This document shows, piece by piece, positions 1 to 13,039 of a stretch of 64,000 bases of DNA. The notes beneath the pieces are model-generated. The model saw only the letters and a program-made list of their open reading frames with translations, did not search any database and was not told where the DNA came from. Position 1 is the first letter of the stretch; every line of letters starts with the position of its first letter. Both the position numbers and the translations under genes were made by a program. The DNA is from Motacilla alba alba (Eukaryota; Chordata; Aves; Passeriformes; Motacillidae). The DNA lies in the NCBI RefSeq assembly GCF_015832195.1, contig NC_052021.1, forward strand, positions 30,096,786-30,160,785. Direction: 5' to 3'.

Positions 1-190
1 CACCAAAAGAATAATAAAGTACTGGAATGCTCTTCCCAGGAAGGTGGTAGAATCACCATCTCTGAATGTGTTTAAAAAGAGACTGGACATGGCACTTGGT
101 GCTATAGTCCAGTTGAGGTGTTAGGGCAGAGGTTGGACTTGATGATCTTAGAGGTCTCTTCCAACATCACTATTCTGTGATTCTGTGGTC
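1..190 (+). mobile_element. CR1 LINE, 3' end fragment
   Basis: The stretch reads like the 3' end of a chicken-repeat-1 (CR1) non-LTR retrotransposon in sense orientation. It has the typical 'ggttggacttgatgatctt' block, then 'gaggtctcttccaacatc', and finishes with the short terminal direct repeat ATTCTGTG ATTCTGTG (about 171-186) that replaces a poly-A tail in CR1. The 5' part lies outside the window. Degenerate ATCCTG copies may extend it to about 200. It is not coding. Confidence 0.9.
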
Positions 191-3100
191 CTGTGATCCT
201 GGCTGTGTCCCCAAGCTTTGCCTCGACACCATGGTGTGGCAGTGATGCAACTGTGGGAGCAAATGTGCTCAACAGATTTTAGGCCGAAAAAACCACCCAA
301 CAACACATTCCTAGGAACTCTTGAGCTGATTTCTTACGCCTACAGCAGCATTTCTTTGTTACTCAAGTAGAAATGCTGTCTAAATATATTGGTTTTTTTC
401 TGGGGTATTTTTTACTAATGGGTAATCTCTTAACATCTCTATGACATCTTGTCACCAGTCTGATACAGGGCTACATTCCGCTAGAAGGAAAAATGCTGTT
501 TGTTGGGTTGGTAATACAGCAGAGCTGCCATCCAAGCTGATCTATTGTTCAGTTAGACTCCACTTAGCTGAGGATATGATCAGAGTGACCAACAGGAGCA
601 AGAAACAAGAAGCATAAGGCAGATTTTTATGTTGCCATTTTTCTTGCTTATATTTTCATCTTTCTATCAATCTTTTCAAAGTGAATATGCCAAAAAGCAG
701 GGAAGAACCCACATGAAAAGGGGTGGTGCTGGATGGGGCTTGTGTAACCCTCTGGCTGTAGCTGCTGAGAGGATTCGTGCGAGTTGTACATGACTCATGG
801 AACAGCTATTCCTGCACCAGGTGGTTAAAACTCATCAGCGATGGGTTTACAAGAAACTCATCCTTAATCTTTCTCACCACACATGTGGATCAATGGATCT
901 GCAAGAAGAATCATGACCCTTGTTTACATTATTTCATTATTTCATGGATTCTGGCGCCGCTGAAAACAATTTTATCCCCTCTTTGGGCAAAAGCATTTCA
1001 GAAGACTACCAGAGTCTGCTCTCATTTATCTTCTGAGCTGGAGAACTGCACAGAGGATGTCTCTTCAGCCCAGAGGAATCTGAGTGCTCAATGCTCTTGA
1101 CGCCTCTGCCTCCACCCATCTGGGACCAGGAGAGCCAGGGAATGGCACTGAAGCTATGCCCTACCCAGCTTGTCCTGGGAAATTCCATACAAGGAGGCTG
1201 TGCTCTTTTCCACTTGCTTAAGGCCACTACCACAGTCACAATGCAGAAAGAAAAATACATATGTGTAGATCAAAATCTAGAAAAAAATGTAGGTGACATT
1301 GGAGGAAAGGCTGAGGTTCCTGTGTGGGGGCACAGGTCATAGACACAATCAATTTCCCAGGAAAGGAATGGCATGAAGAGGTGTTAGAAAATACTCCTCA
1401 GCAATTTAAAGAAGCAGAAAAAGGAATTAATAAGAAGCTGCAACCTGGAAGAACTCTATAAGACATAACAAACAAGCTTCTGTCCAAATATCTGTCCTAA
1501 TTTATTTTTAATCATTAGAAGGAAAAGAGGGGGAGAAAGGGAATCAGTCTTTGCCAAGCGTTCAGTGATTCTCATACCTGATTCCCAGCTGCACCTATCT
1601 CATTATCACTCTTGTGAGTATAACACTCCTCTGCAAATGCTCCAGCCACTTGGATTTTTGAAGAGGGTTTTTCAGCAAGGATGGAATGTGATAAATGCAA
1701 TTTAAACAAGCCACTTAAGCAACTTGTTTATATTAGATAACAATATAAGCAAAGTGAGTGAGTTTTCCACACAGAAGCCCTCAGAAATTCTCCTTAGAAA
1801 AGAAAACACCACAAAGTCACTCTTTTTCAGCCTCCCTTTAAATATTTCTCTTCTGGATGGTGGATCTGTGTCCTCCATGCCCATAATGGGCAGTCAGGAC
1901 ATGTTGGTGGGACAGAGCTCATGGGCAGGGAATTCACACTTGGTGAGGATTCATCTGCTCATAGTTATTAAATTTCTGTGAGAATGAGTAAAGGGAGTCT
2001 GGGAAAAACAAAACAACTTTGATTAATTTTATAAAGGTTATTAATATTTTATTAATTTCTAAGAAGATTGTCTCTGGGAAAATGTCTCTCTACCACACTG
2101 TTAAACATGCCCTGAGGCCATAGAGAGAATATGGAACAAATTTCTGTATTCAGCTTTCCCCATCCTAGTGCCCATGAGCCTCAGGAAAAAGTTCAAAAAA
2201 GAACTCTGTGCAGGTGGAGCTACCAAAAACATCAGTGAGAAAAAAGCTAGCTTTTAAAATTGTATTTTCAGATCAGAAATAGGAGATGATCCTCACATTG
2301 GGTGAGGAACAGAAAAATAGAGACAGAATTTTTATTTTAATTATTCATCTTACTTAATCTGAGAATTGAAGTTGATCCTCATTTTACAGAAGCTTGTGGA
2401 ATCCCTAATTTGAGATAAGGTCTGAGTGGGGATCAGAGACCCCAAGCAGAGAAGAAGGCTGATGGAAGTTTAAGCTGACAGAAGTATAAAAAGAAACAAA
2501 TGGGCTTTGCCATTCAGAGAATGCAAGCAAAGACCACAGCTCGGGAGGGAAAACAAGACAAAGTCATAGTAAAACAATTCAGAAACCACAGACTCCACTT
2601 CAGGAAATGCAGAGGCAAAGGTGAAGCTCCAAGAGGAGACAGAGTGAAACTAGAGTTTGTTTTGCAGAGGCATCCTGAAAGTGTGCACAGACAAGCATAA
2701 GCCAGCCAGGTTCTGGAGTTGTTGTGCTTTTGTCTGTGTGAGAAGCTAAATCCCGACTGCGGATGTAAAATGTAAAAAAAAATTAAATCTGTGTAATTTG
2801 CACAGATGAGAAGAATTAGTGGAAAATTTTAAAGTCACAGCTACATACACTGATGGAATATTACACTGAGCCCTTTTCACTTGTGATTCCAGCACTGCTG
2901 CACAAGCTCACTGCTCAGGAGGACTGGAGCTGAGCTAAAAATTTTGAAGAATAAATTTAGAAATGTTCACACAGGAATGTAGACCTTCATTAGAAGCAGT
3001 GGGGAGTTTCTGAGCTAGATGTGGAGAGAAGGAGCCTTTCAGCTGCAGGGTTCTTGGAGATGTGAACTAGAGGAGAATGTGACGAGTGGAACACACAAGT

Positions 3101-5013
3101 TCCTTTGAGGATTTGTCAGACAGGGCAGCCCAGCTCAGGCTGATCAAGACATTTTGTATGCATGCTATATTGTCATTTCTCTATAATATTTCCTCATTAT
3201 GAATAAGAGCTAAGTCAAATTAGCTTTTTATGAGATTTGGGGTGAAAAATGTCACTTGCTATAACATCGCAGCTGAAACTAAGTGTTAAATTTATCTGGT
3301 GAGCAGCCTGTGGGTAACTACAGACCAAACATTCCCTGTCCATCACAAGGACCTTGTTGGGAGTGTGTGGAGCAAGCTGCTCATCCATCAGGGATATTTC
3401 TGTGCTGCATCTCTGTGTGAGAGTGTGGCAACCCCATCCCCTTCCCCTTGAAGACCCAGAGTGGATCTCTCCCTGTGAGCACACATTATCAGTGGTTTCC
3501 TCACACCCAGGAGTGGGCCTAAATTCCACCTTTCTGTCACTTTTATCTCCCCCACATGCAGCATTTGCATTTGTGGAGCAGTAACAGCTGTCAGCCGCTG
3601 ATGGCCCCATCCCAAGTCTGGGCCAGGTCTGTGGTTTCAGAGCTCCGTGCACACTTGCCATATGGACAATCCTGCAGTAACACATCTCCTAGACTGTCGT
3701 GGGCTGGAACTGGAAGCTCATATGGAAATTTTTTTGTGTGTGTGTTCACTGGTTTTGCCAAACGTCCTGTTTTAATTATTCATCTCGCCTCATGAATAAA
3801 TGAAAAGGGGAAACATCAAAAGTCGCCAATACTCTGTGCTGGTCGCAAACACTGAAGGTTTCTTTTTAATGTGCAATCAGAAAGTTGGATTAAGATTCAC
3901 TCCTTTGATATGCAGCTGATTATTTTTTTTAATATATAAAAAAGAGAGAAATTCCTGTTTCCTGCAATTAACTGTATTTTTTTTGAAGCGCAACAGGCAT
4001 AGAGAAATCACATATCTGTGGCGACTCCTTTCAAAGAAAACAATTAGCATCCATATCAAAAAGCTAATTCAGAGAAATTAAAAGAACACATACATCAGTA
4101 AAATATAATATTTCCTCTTTAGCACATCTCATTGTGTACAATGTGTCACTGTAAAATTGTTAGGCTTGGAGATAATGAAGAGTGACAGTTGAAGGGTTCA
4201 GGGCTTCATATAAGACTTTTGGGTATGTAAAGATTTTAATTGCACATAATTATGAATGTGCAAGTGGAACGATTTAATTTTTTAGCTTTCATGCTATTAG
4301 AAGGCTAATAGAACCAATATCAAACTGAGTTAGTTACAGCAGAATTACTAGAAGAAGCTATTTTTTCATTCAACAATTTAAATTCAATCAAAACAAAAAA
4401 AAAATATTAAAATAGCTCATATATTTCTCTCTTCTTTTACATTTATATAGTGGTAGCAAGATAAATGGTGTGTGTTATTAACAGAGAGGAAGAAAATAAT
4501 TCTTGTAAGATTAGAATATCCTGGAATAATGGCAATGGATAGTGGGGAAGCACAGAAGAAAAGGGACAGCTATAAAGGGTGCAGCTCCAGTAATAAAGTG
4601 GTCTGTTAAGTTTGAGACTGACTGTTCTCTAAGGCAACTCTATATTCTTGCTATAAACACATAATTATACAGTGTCCCCACCTTAGACAGAAATACTTCT
4701 GCTGATAAACAAGGAATGAGCTCCTTTTTCTGCCTCGCTGGGATTTTTGACTGTTGAAAGCACAAAACCAGCAGGACAAAGTGCTTCCAATAAGCCAGAA
4801 AGGTGCCTGAACCAGGCCTCGACTCCATGAATCAATGACAGTTTTCACCCTGGCAGTGTAAATAAGGACTATATGGCAGGGAACGTCTCCCAGCATCCTG
4901 GATGACTGTGAGCACTACCACAGCTTCCAGGAAAGCTCAGGGTGGGATAAAACAAGGTTTCCAGCACAGCCCACCTTCTGCAGGGTTCAGGACTCCCCAT
5001 GCAGTACCATGCC
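191..5013. other. Non-genic interval, no gene seen
   Basis: AT-rich unique-looking DNA. Short open frames here (about 156 codons or fewer) have no recognisable domain and overlap one another in opposing frames. The part at about 4060-4340 is very AT-rich with several homeodomain-type TAATT cores and could be a conserved non-coding element, which only a cross-species alignment could show. Confidence 0.6.
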
Positions 5014-5469
5014 CTGTGGGAATTAGTAAAGGTAAGAAGATTTTTAGAAAGCTGGGAAAGCAGGCCTTAGAAATAGAAAGAGCAGAGAAACAGAGAATTA
5101 GCTGCAGCTGCAAAGTCTGAAAGAAAAAAAAAAGTTACAATGGTACAGCAAGCACGGACATTAAACAATAACTTGAGTCTTAGGCTTGGCTAAGAGAGAC
5201 CTTAAGACTGCAAGAAAATATGCTTAGAAAGATAGTAGAAGATTTTAGGCTTAATAATGGTGTGTCGTTAATAGAAAGAAGACAATTAGCTAAAACAACT
5301 GTCTGTAAGCTTTAGCAATACACTATTGGCTAAAAAGTTTTTAAGATGCTCTGTAACAAAGAAATCTTTAACTGCTACTAGCTATAGGTAAACTTTACCA
5401 TCTTCCTGTTGTCTCAACCATGTAATGAGACTAATGCTACAAATAAAGCTTAAAGAATGTACCCCAACA
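5014..5469 (+). mobile_element. Probable solo LTR of an avian endogenous retrovirus
   Basis: The segment begins TGTGGGAATTAG and ends CCCCAACA, the TG...CA ends expected of a retroviral LTR. Near its 3' end it has a polyadenylation signal AATAAA at 5442-5447, about 20 bases before the end. Its A-rich, Lys/Arg-codon-like texture resembles ERVK-type LTRs of songbirds as I remember them. No gag, pol or env lies beside it, so it would be a solo LTR. I could not identify a convincing target-site duplication, so both ends are approximate and the family assignment is tentative. Confidence 0.4.
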
Positions 5470-8400
5470 GTCCTGTCCTGTTCATAAAAAAAACACCAAC
5501 ACAATTTCCCAGCCTTCCCCCAAGCTGGGTGACCATCCCTCCTGCATCTTTCCCCCTTTCTCTCGGCAGCATCTCATTTCCAGGCTCCCCCTCTGACTCC
5601 TCCAGCCACACTTCTGTGGGTATTTCCCTGAGTCTGCCCAAACTCAGGCTCTCCTGACAGATGATGCTGAGGGGGCTGGAGCTGCCCCCCCTGCCCTGCC
5701 TGGAGCGCCTGCAGTCCCCTGAGCAGCTGTCACACAGCCAGGGGACAGGGCAGGAAGAGCAGCTATCAGCAGAGAGGAGGGAGAGGAAATAGTGTCCAGA
5801 CACTCTGCGTTTTCTCTGCCAGAACAGGGCGTTTCAGTTCTTGCACGCTTTTGCATTCCCTGAGTCGTCCCTTACAGCAGGGCTGGAAAATGATTTTCTA
5901 TCTTCTGCTAAACCCCATTTAGGTCCATCTTTCAGCAGTAATTAGAAGTCTGTTGGTGTTAGGATCTCTTTGCAGATCTTGGACCTTTTCAATTAATTTT
6001 AATCAGGTTCATTAGCACTTTTTTTAATGTGTAAGAAATGGTCAAATACATAACTGAAGAGCCACTTACCTTTTAATGAAGGTAACAAATATGCAATTAA
6101 AAAAGCTCTGTCTTTCAGCAACTTTGCAGTAAATTAACTTGTTTTGTCATTATTGTGCATGTAGAATGTCACTTACTCTGGAGTTTTGACATAAAATTCT
6201 TTATCACTGGCAGAATTAGTGAGTAACATTAAGAACTAGGAAATTACAATTAGTTCATGAATTAGGTGGGATACACAATGTGTTAATTATTGAGGGACCA
6301 AACTTCATGCAAATAAAATTTAAAATCAAGATAAGAGTAATGTATTATTAGGCATCTGAGTATTTAATGAAGTTGTGAATGATTACCAAATTTTATAAAT
6401 TAATTCTAAGGTTCCTTGACTATTCTTAGAAAATTTTGTGCTGTGGGACTTATAACAGGCTGCAGTTGTTTGTGTATAGAATAACAATATGAAATTCAGA
6501 AATGCTATAAGAATCTTTGCTTTTTTGTCAATTCTATGTGGGTCTGTGAAGATGCTTAATAAATGTCTTGCTGCTAAAAAATGCTACACCAATGCTTTGC
6601 CACCAAGAGTTTCAAATATGAGTTTCACATACAACTGCCGTATCCAAACATTTATTATGTGCTCATCAGGAAGGTGTTGGAAGTCCACCCATTCATTTTG
6701 AGTTGTCATAAAATCAAGGGGCTCCTTCCCAGGCAGGCCATATTCTGTCAGTGCAAAGTTTAAATACAAAGTAAATGCAAAGAGCAGCTGGATGCCTCCT
6801 GAGAATCCCAGCAATGAATGGCAAAAATCTCTGCCCCACTGCTTCTGACAAACTGGGGGTGAGGAGCAAAGCAGACTCCAGAGCACCCCAAGGAGCCAGT
6901 GCCAGCATCTCCCTGGCTTTGTGGTGTCAGAGCAAGATGGTTTCATTGCCAGGGGAGACACTAGGTTTGGGACCTGCTCTCAGAGTTCCAAAAATGACAG
7001 TGAAAAATGATCCAACACCGCTGAATGGTGGCATGGAGCAGCCCAGGACAAGAGCAGCAAGCTCAGCTGGCTCCATCCATTCCTGCCTTCCAGGGCCCCT
7101 TACCTACCAGACAATACCAACCATTGCATTTCAACAACTTCCTCAAGATTAAGTTCTCCTCATGTAAAATCTCCCTCATCTTTGTGAGAACTAAACTTCA
7201 GAGCAGCCTTGCTGGTGACTTCTTGAATAGGACCCTCAATTCCTGCAATAATTTCTCCACTGCAATGAAGAAGTTCACTGCACTCATGGGTCAGTGCCCC
7301 AGGTGATTGTGCCCATGGGAGTTCAGTCCATGTCAGCTCCACTAGCTGGATGATCCCACAGCAAAGAAACCTTGAAAAATGCAGTAACAAGAGGTCCTGG
7401 GTAAAAGCTGATGTTTATCTTATTTGTATATTATTTCTGTCATAATCAACAGCAGAGTGTGATGCTGCAGTGCCAGCATCCCTTGGAGACACTCAGAAGG
7501 ACACCTGGTATTTCCAGCCTGTGTTGGTGTGGTGGCAGGCACCCACCTGGCCAAAAAATCCATCTGTCCCAGGACAATGGGATGTCACATTTCACCCCCT
7601 AGCAGCGGCCCCATCCTCATGGCTCTGCCCAGGCTCTCATTCTGGCTGTGGGTGTCACTCCTGGGCCCGTGTGGGGTAATGCAGTGTGGGTGCTGATTCT
7701 GCATGCAGCCCACAAAAAAGGCTCTGTGTAAACTATCTTATTTATTTCACTATCCTTCCCCCGTTCACCAGGCAAATTATCACATGTGTATTTAGTTTCA
7801 ATAAGATAAAAAATTGCCTAATAAAATATTTACTCAGCCTTTGTCCCTGCAAGTGTAAACTCATGTAATTACAGAGCACTCCAGAACCTGTGGCTATAAA
7901 TCTCTAGAAATAAAATCCTCAGCACATTGACAGAATAAGGCTCCCATTTACTGTGAAAATGGGAAGCTGGTCCATGCCAAGCTGCTAGATTAACTTAATG
8001 TGCTCCAATTCATGCTCCTTCTCTCTCTTTAGTCTTCAGGGAAGGATGTTTATCTCTTCCTGCTGCCTAGAGATGGCTGCCACTACCCTTCCATCTCAGG
8101 CTGGAGAAGTGATGATCCCAATTTTTTCTCTGAAATCATTGTCTCTTAGCCCAATATTGGCTTGTGTTGCTGGCAGTCAGTAGCACCTGGGATGTGCTGT
8201 TCAGAAAGGCTGATGTGTATGGATATCCTTGGAAAATTCAAAGTATAAGTATCCCAATAAAAAGATGGCTTTATCTCAGGTATTAACAGGAAGCTGGTAG
8301 ATATTGAGGTGCTCTGCCTGATCATCCTGGCACAGGCAGCGTGCCAGCCTCCCATGGGACATGCTGCCAGCAGAGACATGGTGTGAGCAAGCTGCTCTTT

Positions 8401-10689
8401 CCAGGAAAACATTCCCAAGGGGGTTTGGAACCTGTGCCCAAGGAGGCTGTGTGCAAAAGGCAAACAGCCATGATCTGTTTGTTAGATGGGCAGGGGAGAA
8501 GAGGGACTATTATTCTTTATTTTCAATAATGTTTAGGTTGCAGGGCTTTAGCTTGGAGGGATCAGAGAAGGAGGGAGCACAAGGAATATATAAGAACCTC
8601 TTTTGTACCTGTCACTTTAATGTATGCCTGCTCCCACTTTGGCACAGCACCAGAGCCTTTGAAACACAGGAGAGTGGTAAGGAGTATATTTTGAAGGAAC
8701 TTTTAATTAACTCTTCCCTTGGGCTACTGAGCAGAAAAAGGTGGGAGTGCCTGTGGCTGTTTTTAAAGGGTTCCTCTACAAAGGCAATTTTTTTCTCAGG
8801 CTATCACAAGTCTAGGATTGAGAGGGGGAAAAAAAACCCCAAACAGGTAACTTCTCTTACTCAGCAGGTAACCTAACACACCAGTGCCTGAAAAAGCACA
8901 TCTATGCAGGCTTTTACTTCCCCAACTAATTACTTGAATAAAACACTGCTTGGACTCAAACCAGGTATCAACATTGCATTCAGCATTGTCACTCCAGCCA
9001 CAGCAGCCAGCTAACACACAATAGGGGAAAGCAGAGAGCCAAGAAGGAAAATATTCTTTCCTGCTGGCTTTGTAGAGGATCAGGGTGACCCTCAGAAAAC
9101 CCTTCACAGAAATGGGGGATCAACTCAGTCCTTCAGGGAGTCATGGCTGAAGGTCCCTCTCTGAGAACCAGGGGAATCTTCCTGATTAAAGAAGCCTGGT
9201 TGCTTTTCCTTCTTAGCTGGGCAGACCACCCCAAAACACAGACTTTCCTTTGCCTGTATATTTTCTGCCTGAAGACCTTTCATTGATGGAAAATCCCTCA
9301 TGAGATCTGCTACAAGCCCCTGCAGAAGGTGACCCAAGGTAAGAATGGATGGAAGGGGTAGGAGGGAGGAATTTCTTCAGCTAGAAACAAAAGTCAAGCA
9401 CCATCCAAGTTCTGTAATTGTCATATTTATGGAAATGAGATTCCTATATCAGCCCAGGAGTTCATGTGGATCTTTGATGAACCTCTGAGCTTCATCTCAG
9501 AAACCCCAGGAGTCTGCAGTGCCAGTTTTGCAGTGGTGCATGCTGACGTGAAACACATCCCATATATGCAACAGAGCCTGCCTGAGATGAACTCAGGCTG
9601 AGCTTAGCTCTCACTCTGGTGATGGAACTTCTCCATTTCCATTTCCACTTTCTCCATTTCCAGCCCAGGAGGATGGCCAGAGATGGCAGCTTGGCACTTA
9701 CAGTTGACAATGACAGCAGACAGTGTCCTTCTGCTCCAGGACAGACCTACCCAGGTAAGATGGCTCTGCTGAAATAAGCTTTCTTCCTATGTCTGGTATG
9801 AGCTGGCCCAGGAAGGAGCAGGGAGCAATCTGGAGGTGGTGGCTGATCAGGCTGAATTCAGACCCTACAGCACCCACCTCTGGAGGCCATCACAAAGCTT
9901 CCCCATGAGGCTGAAAATAGGAACTGGGATTTTCATTCCCCTTTCCTAAGTCAAACATCATTTATGGAACCAAGGGCTACTTCCCTCTGAATCTCCCAAA
10001 TTTTTTATGCTGACTGAATATGAGATAAAAATCTTGTGTCACAGTCTTAGATCTCCTTCATACCTCTTTCATCCATTTCTCCCTCACTTTCTCTCCGTCT
10101 TGGTGCCACAAGGAAACTGTCTCCTACCCAGCTGGCAAGGCAGAATTGCATTCCAGGGAGTTCAGCCTTTAAAATCATAACAAACCTGTTTCCTATGGCC
10201 TGGCCTTCCTATTTCCAGAGTCTCTACCTTCAGATGATGTTTTTGTTTCAACCAGTGCCATTCCAGGTTCCAGCATCCGTGAGGGGTGAGAGCCCTGTCC
10301 TGAGCGCTGCCACATGCTCACATGCATCCACTGCTTTAAAAAAGGATCATAGCAACCTAAAATAAGTGACTGAAGGTCTGATTTTCTTCTCATTTCTGCC
10401 CAGTCTTAATAAAAAGCAAACATCCCCTTCGGGGAGTTATATTCTCGCAGCAAATTTAATTTCAAGAAAGGCCAGCTTCAAATTCACCCAGGCAGCATCA
10501 ACTCACCACTAACACTTCCATCAGATGCCACCCTGTGGCTGGAAAATTCCTTTCCCAGCTGGTGTGCAGAGGAAGGGCTCCACTGCCCCTGGAATTGCCC
10601 CATCCCACTGCTGTGAGGCAGGACATGGGCAGTGGAGGTGATGCCTCAGGTTTTAGCTTTTCTATTTTTCAGATTCTGTGCTGCTTCAG
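5470..10689. other. Non-genic interval, no gene seen
   Basis: No open frame here has a recognisable domain or convincing coding character. Frames of 105-171 codons near 6.6-7.2 and 8.1-8.9 kb overlap others on the opposite strand and are low-complexity in composition. A small pyrimidine-rich CCATTT-type repeat is present near 9630-9662. Nothing else was identified. Confidence 0.6.
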
Positions 10690-11097
10690 TGTGTGGGTCT
10701 GAGCTTCATATCAGGGGATGGTGAGCTCTCTGCACAGAGCAGGGAGACAAAACAATTCCTGCTCCAGCTGGGCACCAAGGACAAATGATCCAAATCTCAG
10801 GCCCAAGACCACAAACAGTGTGGGCTGGAGAGAGAAAAACAAGCAGGATGGGAGTGCCTGGGCTAAAGCTGGAATGGGACAATGAACTGCAAGATGTCAA
10901 TGGAGCAGAACTGAGCCAAGGGAGAGACCCAGTGAGCAGTCGTGCATTTTGGGACAATTTTGGGTTCACCTGGGGTGCAGCCCTGGCTGGGCTCTTGTGC
11001 TGCCCAAGGTGGCCCATTGAGGCCTTTTAATAAATCCCTACTTTATTCTTTAGCTTTGCCTGGTCTCTGTTCTAAGTCAGCCTTCTGAAGGCACCAG
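10690..11097 (+). mobile_element. Probable solo LTR (avian ERVL-like)
   Basis: The block resembles a common avian LTR family from memory: 'tgggacaatgaactgcaag' near 10875, 'tgcattttgggacaatttt' near 10943, 'aaggtggcccattgaggcc' near 11005, then the polyadenylation signal AATAAA in 'ttttaataaatccctac' at about 11026-11040, followed by a short R/U5-like tail ending near 'cagccttctgaaggca'. No retroviral coding sequence adjoins it, so it is read as a solo LTR. The 5' boundary is a guess and no target-site duplication was established. Confidence 0.55.
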
Positions 11098-11212
11098 AGG
11101 GGATCCCGTGCCTCGGGCAGGTGTGTCCTGGCCCCCAGGCCGTGCGTGCGAGAGCGTGACGCCACCGCCGTGACGTCCGGAACGTTCCTGCCTGGGGAAA
11201 GCAGCGCTGGCT
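11098..11212. promoter_or_regulatory. Small CpG cluster with a CRE-like site
   Basis: About 13 CpG dinucleotides fall within roughly 110 bases, far above the surrounding DNA. The cluster includes TGACGTCC at 11171-11178, which matches seven of eight bases of the cAMP-response element TGACGTCA. It directly follows the probable LTR. No transcript or coding exon can be tied to it from sequence, so a regulatory role is inference. Confidence 0.25.
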
Positions 11213-13004
11213 GCAGCCCAGGCATCTTTAATAGAGACAGAACATGGATGTGGGGATGCTTGTGTGTAATTATACACAGCGTATAGGGCCATTTCCCATA
11301 TGGGAGCAGTTGGAGCCCTTTGATCCTTCTCACCCATAAAACAGAGCCGGCGGGGCCTGGCGTGGGGTCACAGAGGGGCTCACTGTCGTTCCAGCAAAGG
11401 CCAGGGCTGTGCCTGTATTTTCTCATTTCCCATCAGTGCTCAGGAAAGAGATTTGCCAGCACAGCTGGAAGAAAGCAGGAGAGCACTGCTGGTATCCTCT
11501 GGAGCCCAGCTCAGAGGCCTTTGTAGGCAAACCAGAGGGGTGCTCTGGTGAGGTTTGCTGGGGCCAGCAGCTCAGCTCCTCCAGGAGTGATGCCCTTCCC
11601 TGCATCCCCAGTTCTGGGGAGGGCACCCCTCAGTCACAGTGCAGCTCAGAGTGGGGAGCCCTGGCTGAGAAATGTCCATGTTGCAGGGGTTTCTTGTGTT
11701 TAGGGTGGTAATGCCTGAAAAGGGAGAAGCCCACCTGTACCCCAGACCCTCTGCCAGGTAGGATGCCAAGTGCCAACCAGGGCAGCTGCACTGCCAGTCT
11801 CCAACACCTTTTTGGGAAGGTCTCAGCTTGCCCCCACACTCCTTCCTTATTGTCACCTGCACCCATGACCCTGGTGCATGTGCTTACAGGGCAGGACTAG
11901 GAAGGAGCTGCTCACAGACTAAAATGGGGCTTTATCGCAGCAACGCCTATCATTCTGTGCTTTCCACAGTTCCCTGACTGGATGATGCCAAAACTACTTC
12001 ATGAAAAGGAATTACATAGTACAAATGCTACCCAGACTCAGTTACTTCTTGTATTTTTCAATTCTGAAAAAATTCCTCAATACCTCACTTTGCAAAGATA
12101 GCAGAGAGTTCAGCTGTATTTTCCATAGTCTGGAGGGCATCAGGCTGTGATTCCCCAGCCTGAGTTCATTTCTGACTCTGCCACTGAGGTGTGAGTAACC
12201 CTGACCAGACCACTTGGCCCCTCTGACTCGGTTTCTTCTTTTCTCTTTTATTTTCCTGCACTATAAAGTCCTTGATAGAAGAGCTGGTTATTAGTTTGCA
12301 TTTGTGTGGTGTGTCATGCAACGGAGGAGAGGGCAGGACCAAAGGAAAAGCACTGAGGAAAGCCTGCCAACAGTGTGATATAAACAATCAACTGGATGTG
12401 TTGCTGAAGACAAGGGGGTTTAATTGCATGACTTGTCTGTCCCCCTTGCTCACCAGCTAAACCTAAACCCGAGCCTCTGGATAATCCAGATCTAGGCTTA
12501 TCCCAAAAACTGCTCCAGATCTCCTGCCATCCCTGCAGCTGGACCCTAGGGACCATCAGGGACAGCACAGCATCACAAATCCTCATGCTCAGAGGCTTTC
12601 CTCCACCTTACAGGCTGCTGGCAAGCATTTGCTTGCAGAGGAAGATCCAGCAAAGGAATGCTGGTGAGGGGTAAGGGTATCTTTGTGCAATTTTCTCACC
12701 TGTGCAGTCCTGCTAAAGCTGAGGGAGATGCCTGAGTACAGAACCACCTGCCTCAGCACCCAAAGGGTTCAAGGAATTTTGCAGACATAGGTCCTTGCTG
12801 GTGAATCTCCCTGGAGCCACTTGTTTTGCTCTCCCTACTGCTAAATCATGAGAAAAGACAGCACTTCTGCCTGCACATGGGGGTGTCAACCCAACCACCC
12901 CCTCAGTAAATCCTCACCACCCAACAAATACTTGTAAACTCCTTCCATCCATCCATTCATGCATAATGCTTCTTGGTTTAAACTTCTCCCATTTCTCAAT
13001 CTTC

Positions 13005-13039
13005 TTTTCTTTTTTTTTCTTTTTTTTTCTTTTTTTCCA
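13005..13039. repeat. Pyrimidine (CT/T) tract
   Basis: Runs of eight to nine T separated by single C, ending in TTTTTCCAG. The end mimics a splice acceptor, but no exon can be recognised after it. Confidence 0.8.

Noticed and set aside
8361..8876. A 171-codon plus-strand open frame
   Set aside because: No recognisable domain, and an opposing frame overlaps; treated as chance.
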